From CAYJLB01 sp964370845 (GTDB lineage: Bacteria; Bacillota; Clostridia; Oscillospirales; Ruminococcaceae), in assembly GCA_964370845.1 (NCBI GenBank), contig CAYJLB010000014.1, positions 1 to 43,712 of the forward strand: a stretch of 43,712 nucleotides of DNA, in the 5' to 3' direction. A model generated the notes under the pieces. That model was not told the DNA's origin and did not search any database. It saw only the letters and a program-made list of their open reading frames with translations. A program made the translations under genes and the position numbers. Positions 40,283-43,712 of this stretch are shown in pieces. Within the stretch, counting starts at the first letter, position 1. Each line of letters opens with the position of its first letter.

Positions 40283-42694
40283 ATGAAAAAAGAAGAACTA
40301 AAACAATTATTTGAAGGAAAATTAATGCGACATTTTGGTTGCACTCCTGATAATGCAACCCAAAAACAAATGTACAAGACTATATCCCTTGTAATCAGAG
40401 ATATTTTGCTTGAAAAAAACAAAGAGTTTGAAAGAAAAATTGACAAAAATAGAGCAAAACAAGTTTACTATATGTCAATGGAATTTTTAGTGGGAACTTC
40501 ACTAAGAAATAACATCAGTAATCTTGGGATTGAAAAAGAAGTAAGGGCTGTAGTTAAAGATTCAGGGTTTAACCTTGACGACTTTTACGCAATGGAACCC
40601 GATGCGGGTATTGGTAATGGCGGTCTTGGAAGACTTGCATCTTGTTACATGGACTCAATGTCTACATTAAATATGCCATGCACAGGTTTTTCTATTAGAT
40701 ATGAGTTTGGTATCTTTAAACAAAAAATAGTTGACGGCTGGCAAATGGAATTCCCTGACAACTGGCTTGAACTTGGCGACGTATGGCTGGTTCCTCGTCC
40801 TGATGAATCTTATGAGGTAAAATTTGGCGGTTATATCGACCAACAATGGATTGATGGTGAATTAACTGCTACTCATAGAGATTATACGAGTGTACTTGCT
40901 GTACCTTATGATATGATGATTTCTGGACATAAGAGTGAGTGTGTAAATGACTTAGTACTTTGGAGTGCTAAATCTAACCACAATTTAGATATGTCACTTT
41001 TCTCAAGAGGGGAATATCTAAAGAGTGTTGAACAAAACGCAATGGCTGAGTCAATTTCAAGGGTTTTATACCCTGCAGATGACCACGTTGAAGGTAAAGT
41101 TTTACGCATTAAACAACAATATTTATTAGTTTGTGCATCACTTCAAAGTATTTTGAAATCACATATGGATAAATATATGGATATTAGAAGACTTCCTGAA
41201 AAAGTTGCTATTCATATTAATGACACTCACCCATCACTTTGCGTTCCTGAGCTTATGAGAATTTTGCTTGATGAGCATAAATTATCTTGGGAGGAAGCTT
41301 GGGATATTACAACAAAAACATTAGCATATACAAACCACACTGTAATGAGTGAAGCACTTGAAAAATGGCCTATTGATATTTTCTCAGGGTTATTACCTAG
41401 AATTTATCAAGTTATTGAAGAAATAAACAGAAGATTTTTACTAATATTAGATGAAAATTATGCTGGCGACCACGCAAAAATTGAATATATGTCAATTATT
41501 GCAAACGGTCAAGTAAAAATGGCTAATTTGTGTCTTGCTTGTTGTCATAAGGTAAATGGTGTATCAAAACTGCATAGTGATATTTTGATAAATGATTTAT
41601 TCCATGATTTCTACAATATTATGCCTGATAAATTTACAAACGTTACAAATGGTATTGCTTACAGAAGATGGCTACTTCAATCAAATCCTTTATTGACAAA
41701 CTTCTTAAAAGAATTAATTGGTGACAAATTTATTACTGATGCAACTTATCTTGAAGATTTGATGAAATATCATAATGACAAGACCGTTCTTGCTAAATTG
41801 GACGAAATTAAACTTGAAAACAAAAAAGCTCTAGCAAACTATATTGCTGATGCTAATGGAATTAAAGTAGATGAAACTTCAATTTTTGATATTCAAATTA
41901 AGAGATTGCACGAGTATAAACGTCAACTTCTTAACGTTATGCATATTATTTATCTTTATGACCAAATTAAGAAGAACCCTAACATTTCTATGCAACCAAG
42001 AACATTTATCTTTGCTGCTAAAGCTTCCGCTGGTTATGTTATGGCGAAACAAATTATTAGACTTATTAACTGCCTTGCAATGCAAATTAACACTGACCCT
42101 GTTGCAAGCAAGTTTATTAAAATTGTATTCCTAGAAGATTACAGGGTTTCACTTGCTGAACTTATTATTCCTGCTGCGAATATTTCTGAGCAAATTTCGA
42201 TTGCAGGTAAAGAAGCTTCGGGTACAGGTAATATGAAACTAATGATTAATGGTGCTGTTACTTTGGGTACTTTAGATGGTGCAAATGTTGAAATCCGTGA
42301 CCAAGTTGGTGACGATAATATCTTTATCTTCGGTATGACAACAGAGGAAGTTACTGAATTATGGCGTCAACATTACAATCCTCTTGATGTTTATAATTCA
42401 AATGAAGATGTTAGAGTTGTTATTGACTACCTAAGAGGTTCAATTAACGGAAATAACTTCAATGATATTGCTTATAGCTTAACTCAAGGTGGATTCGGTA
42501 GAGCTGATGCTTATATGGCACTTGCTGACTTTGATTCATACAAAAAAGCTCACGAAAGAGTGCTTGCGACTTATGGAAATAAAGAGAAATTTAATAAAAT
42601 GTCCCTTGTAAACATTGCTAAAGCTGGAATTTTCTCCGCTGATAGAAGTGTTAAGGAATATGCAAAAGGAATTTGGGATATTAAAGCATTATAA
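40283..42694 (+). CDS. glgP: Glycogen/maltodextrin phosphorylase
   Basis: 803 residues, GT35. Releases glucose-1-phosphate from glycogen ends using phosphate and PLP. Seen: the glycine-rich PDAGIGNGGLGRLASCYMDS, FGGYIDQQW, HINDTHPSL, LAYTNHTVMSEALEKWP and the PLP lysine in ASGTGNMKLMINGAVTLGTL followed by DGANVEI. GGAAGG lies 7 nt before the ATG. Last gene of glgBCDAP, 74 bp after glgA. Synthesis and breakdown enzymes are thus on one transcript, as in Bacillus subtilis. Confidence 0.97.
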   Translation: MKKEELKQLFEGKLMRHFGCTPDNATQKQMYKTISLVIRDILLEKNKEFERKIDKNRAKQVYYMSMEFLVGTSLRNNISNLGIEKEVRAVVKDSGFNLDDFYAMEPDAGIGNGGLGRLASCYMDSMSTLNMPCTGFSIRYEFGIFKQKIVDGWQMEFPDNWLELGDVWLVPRPDESYEVKFGGYIDQQWIDGELTATHRDYTSVLAVPYDMMISGHKSECVNDLVLWSAKSNHNLDMSLFSRGEYLKSVEQNAMAESISRVLYPADDHVEGKVLRIKQQYLLVCASLQSILKSHMDKYMDIRRLPEKVAIHINDTHPSLCVPELMRILLDEHKLSWEEAWDITTKTLAYTNHTVMSEALEKWPIDIFSGLLPRIYQVIEEINRRFLLILDENYAGDHAKIEYMSIIANGQVKMANLCLACCHKVNGVSKLHSDILINDLFHDFYNIMPDKFTNVTNGIAYRRWLLQSNPLLTNFLKELIGDKFITDATYLEDLMKYHNDKTVLAKLDEIKLENKKALANYIADANGIKVDETSIFDIQIKRLHEYKRQLLNVMHIIYLYDQIKKNPNISMQPRTFIFAAKASAGYVMAKQIIRLINCLAMQINTDPVASKFIKIVFLEDYRVSLAELIIPAANISEQISIAGKEASGTGNMKLMINGAVTLGTLDGANVEIRDQVGDDNIFIFGMTTEEVTELWRQHYNPLDVYNSNEDVRVVIDYLRGSINGNNFNDIAYSLTQGGFGRADAYMALADFDSYKKAHERVLATYGNKEKFNKMSLVNIAKAGIFSADRSVKEYAKGIWDIKAL

Positions 42695-42704
42695 AAATAA
42701 TAAT

Positions 42705-42738
42705 AAACTGCTGTGGTGTAAAAACTACAGCAGTTTTT
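42705..42738 (+). terminator. Terminator of the glycogen operon
   Basis: AAACTGCTGT (42705-42714) pairs perfectly with ACAGCAGTTT (42727-42736), followed by TTATATTTATTTT. Confidence 0.88.
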
Positions 42739-42812
42739 ATATTTATTTTAACGTTTTAAAGCGTGCATTTGATAATTTTCACAAAATACACCATAATTTC
42801 ACATATTTTGTA

Positions 42813-42841
42813 TTGACAATTTACTGAGTTAGCATTATAAT
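42813..42841 (+). promoter_or_regulatory. Full-consensus promoter of pckG
   Basis: TTGACA (42813-42818), a 17-bp spacer and TATAAT (42836-42841). The leader (about 42848-42903) contains CTTCAA/TTGAAG, a small hairpin whose 3' arm overlaps the SD GAAGGGAG (42886-42893), so some control of translation is possible. Confidence 0.8.
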
Positions 42842-42903
42842 GGTATATGTGAGAGGTTGGATATTTCCAGCTTCAATATACTTTTGAAGGGAGCTTATTA
42901 TTA

Positions 42904-43712
42904 ATGACTAATAACAAAAACATTTTGACATGGGTCGACGAAATGGTCGCTCTTACTAAACCTGACAAGGTTGTATGGGTTGACGGTTCTGAGGAACAAT
43001 TAACTGCGCTTAGAAATGAATCTATCGCTGCTGGGGAAGTTATCGAACTTAACCAAAAAGAACTTCCTGGTTGTCTATATCACCATACTAACCCAAACGA
43101 CGTTGCTCGTGTTGAGGATAGAACTTTCATTTGCTGTGAAAAAGAAGAAGATGCAGGTCCTACAAACAACTGGATGGACCCAAATGAAATGCATGCTAAA
43201 CTTGATGCAATGTATGACGGTTGTATGAAAGGCCGTACAATGTACGTTATTCCTTTCTCAATGGGACCAATTGGTTCGCCTATTGCTAAAGTTGGTGTTG
43301 AGCTTTCTGACTCTATCTATGTTGTTCTAAACATGGATATTATGACAAGAATTGGCGCTAAAGTTCTTGAAGCTTTTGGCGATACAAGTAACGATTTCGT
43401 TCGTTGTCTACACGCAAAAGACCAAATCGATCCTGAAAAGAGATATATCGTTCACTTCCCTGAAGAAAACGCTATTAGCTCAATTAACTCAGGTTACGGT
43501 GGTAACGTTCTTCTTGGTAAAAAATGTTTCGCACTTAGAATTGCTTCTTACCAAGGTCAAAAAGAAGGCTGGATGGCTGAACATATGCTTATCCTTGGAA
43601 TTGAAAAACCAGATGGCGAAACTAAGTACGTTTGTGCTGCTTTCCCATCAGCTTGTGGTAAAACAAACCTTGCAATGCTTATCCCACCAGAAGGATACCT
43701 TGCAAAAGGATA
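42904..43712 (+). CDS. pckG: Phosphoenolpyruvate carboxykinase (GTP type), N-terminal part
   Basis: The frame runs from ATG 42904 to the window edge: 269 whole codons of an enzyme usually about 600 long. Begins MTNNKNILTWVDEMVALTKP; then VDGSEEQ, LYHHTNPNDVARVEDRTFIC and RTMYVIPFSMGPIGSPIAKVG, typical of GTP-dependent PEPCK rather than the ATP type. The P-loop AAFPSACGKTNLAML is reached just before the edge. It interconverts oxaloacetate and PEP with GTP/GDP; in anaerobes it can also run toward oxaloacetate. GAAGGGAG is 10 nt from the ATG. A consensus promoter and frequent codons suggest high expression. Confidence 0.96.
   Translation, partial: MTNNKNILTWVDEMVALTKPDKVVWVDGSEEQLTALRNESIAAGEVIELNQKELPGCLYHHTNPNDVARVEDRTFICCEKEEDAGPTNNWMDPNEMHAKLDAMYDGCMKGRTMYVIPFSMGPIGSPIAKVGVELSDSIYVVLNMDIMTRIGAKVLEAFGDTSNDFVRCLHAKDQIDPEKRYIVHFPEENAISSINSGYGGNVLLGKKCFALRIASYQGQKEGWMAEHMLILGIEKPDGETKYVCAAFPSACGKTNLAMLIPPEGYLAKG

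Overview
The window reads as a stretch of chromosome from a low-GC, endospore-forming anaerobic Clostridia. My inference is a gut Oscillospirales/Ruminococcaceae-type organism. The evidence is Firmicutes-style promoters and Shine-Dalgarno (SD) sites, a full-length spo0A with a nearby 0A box, a T-box on thrS, diaminopimelate synthesis by DapL, and a glgBCDAP glycogen operon. No phage, transposon, CRISPR array, rRNA or tRNA gene was seen. Both edges cut genes: an ABC-transporter ATPase at the left and a GTP-type PEP carboxykinase at the right.

Layout. 1-481: end of an MsmX/UgpC-type ATPase. 560-3400: promoter, c-di-GMP-I riboswitch and a FIST + degenerate GGDEF + EAL phosphodiesterase. 3460-8229: tgt, mntP, then a HAD phosphatase, XRE-cupin regulator and acyl-CoA synthetase cluster. 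8230-8900: a small accessory patch with two kinds of intergenic repeat and two very small divergent genes (a ribbon-helix-helix protein and a 49-residue protein). 8983-11190: fba, then queT under a probable preQ1 riboswitch, and a HAD-like protein. 11394-21201 (all minus): spo0A; hisS-aspS; and the cell-shape cluster mreB-mreC-mreD-mrdA followed by mgsA. 21562-25789 (plus): ppa, an MFS transporter and T-box-controlled thrS. 25839-30213: a methyltransferase, an aldose-epimerase-like protein, and a diguanylate cyclase/EAL operon. 30399-33327 (minus): trhA-dapF-dapL. 34066-42694 (plus): glgB-glgC-glgD-glgA-glgP. 42904-end: pckG.

How the genes fit together. Central carbon and storage: Fba, MgsA, PckG, the sugar ABC ATPase and the glycogen operon route sugar into and out of glycogen. 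Envelope: MreBCD/PBP2 elongation machinery plus DapL/DapF for diaminopimelate. c-di-GMP: one membrane cyclase and two EAL proteins, one of them under a c-di-GMP riboswitch, so the second messenger may feed back on its own degradation. Queuosine: tgt and queT with a preQ1-type leader suggest salvage of a queuosine precursor.

The points most worth a second look are regulatory. They are the c-di-GMP riboswitch in front of a c-di-GMP phosphodiesterase, a hairpin that appears to bridge a distant SD to the glgD start codon, a fourfold tandem repeat of the -35 region in front of the thrS T-box, a perfect palindrome inside the spacer of the cyclase/EAL promoter, leader hairpins in the glycogen operon, and the small divergent gene pair with direct repeats between. 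I did not find a clearly new multi-gene system.
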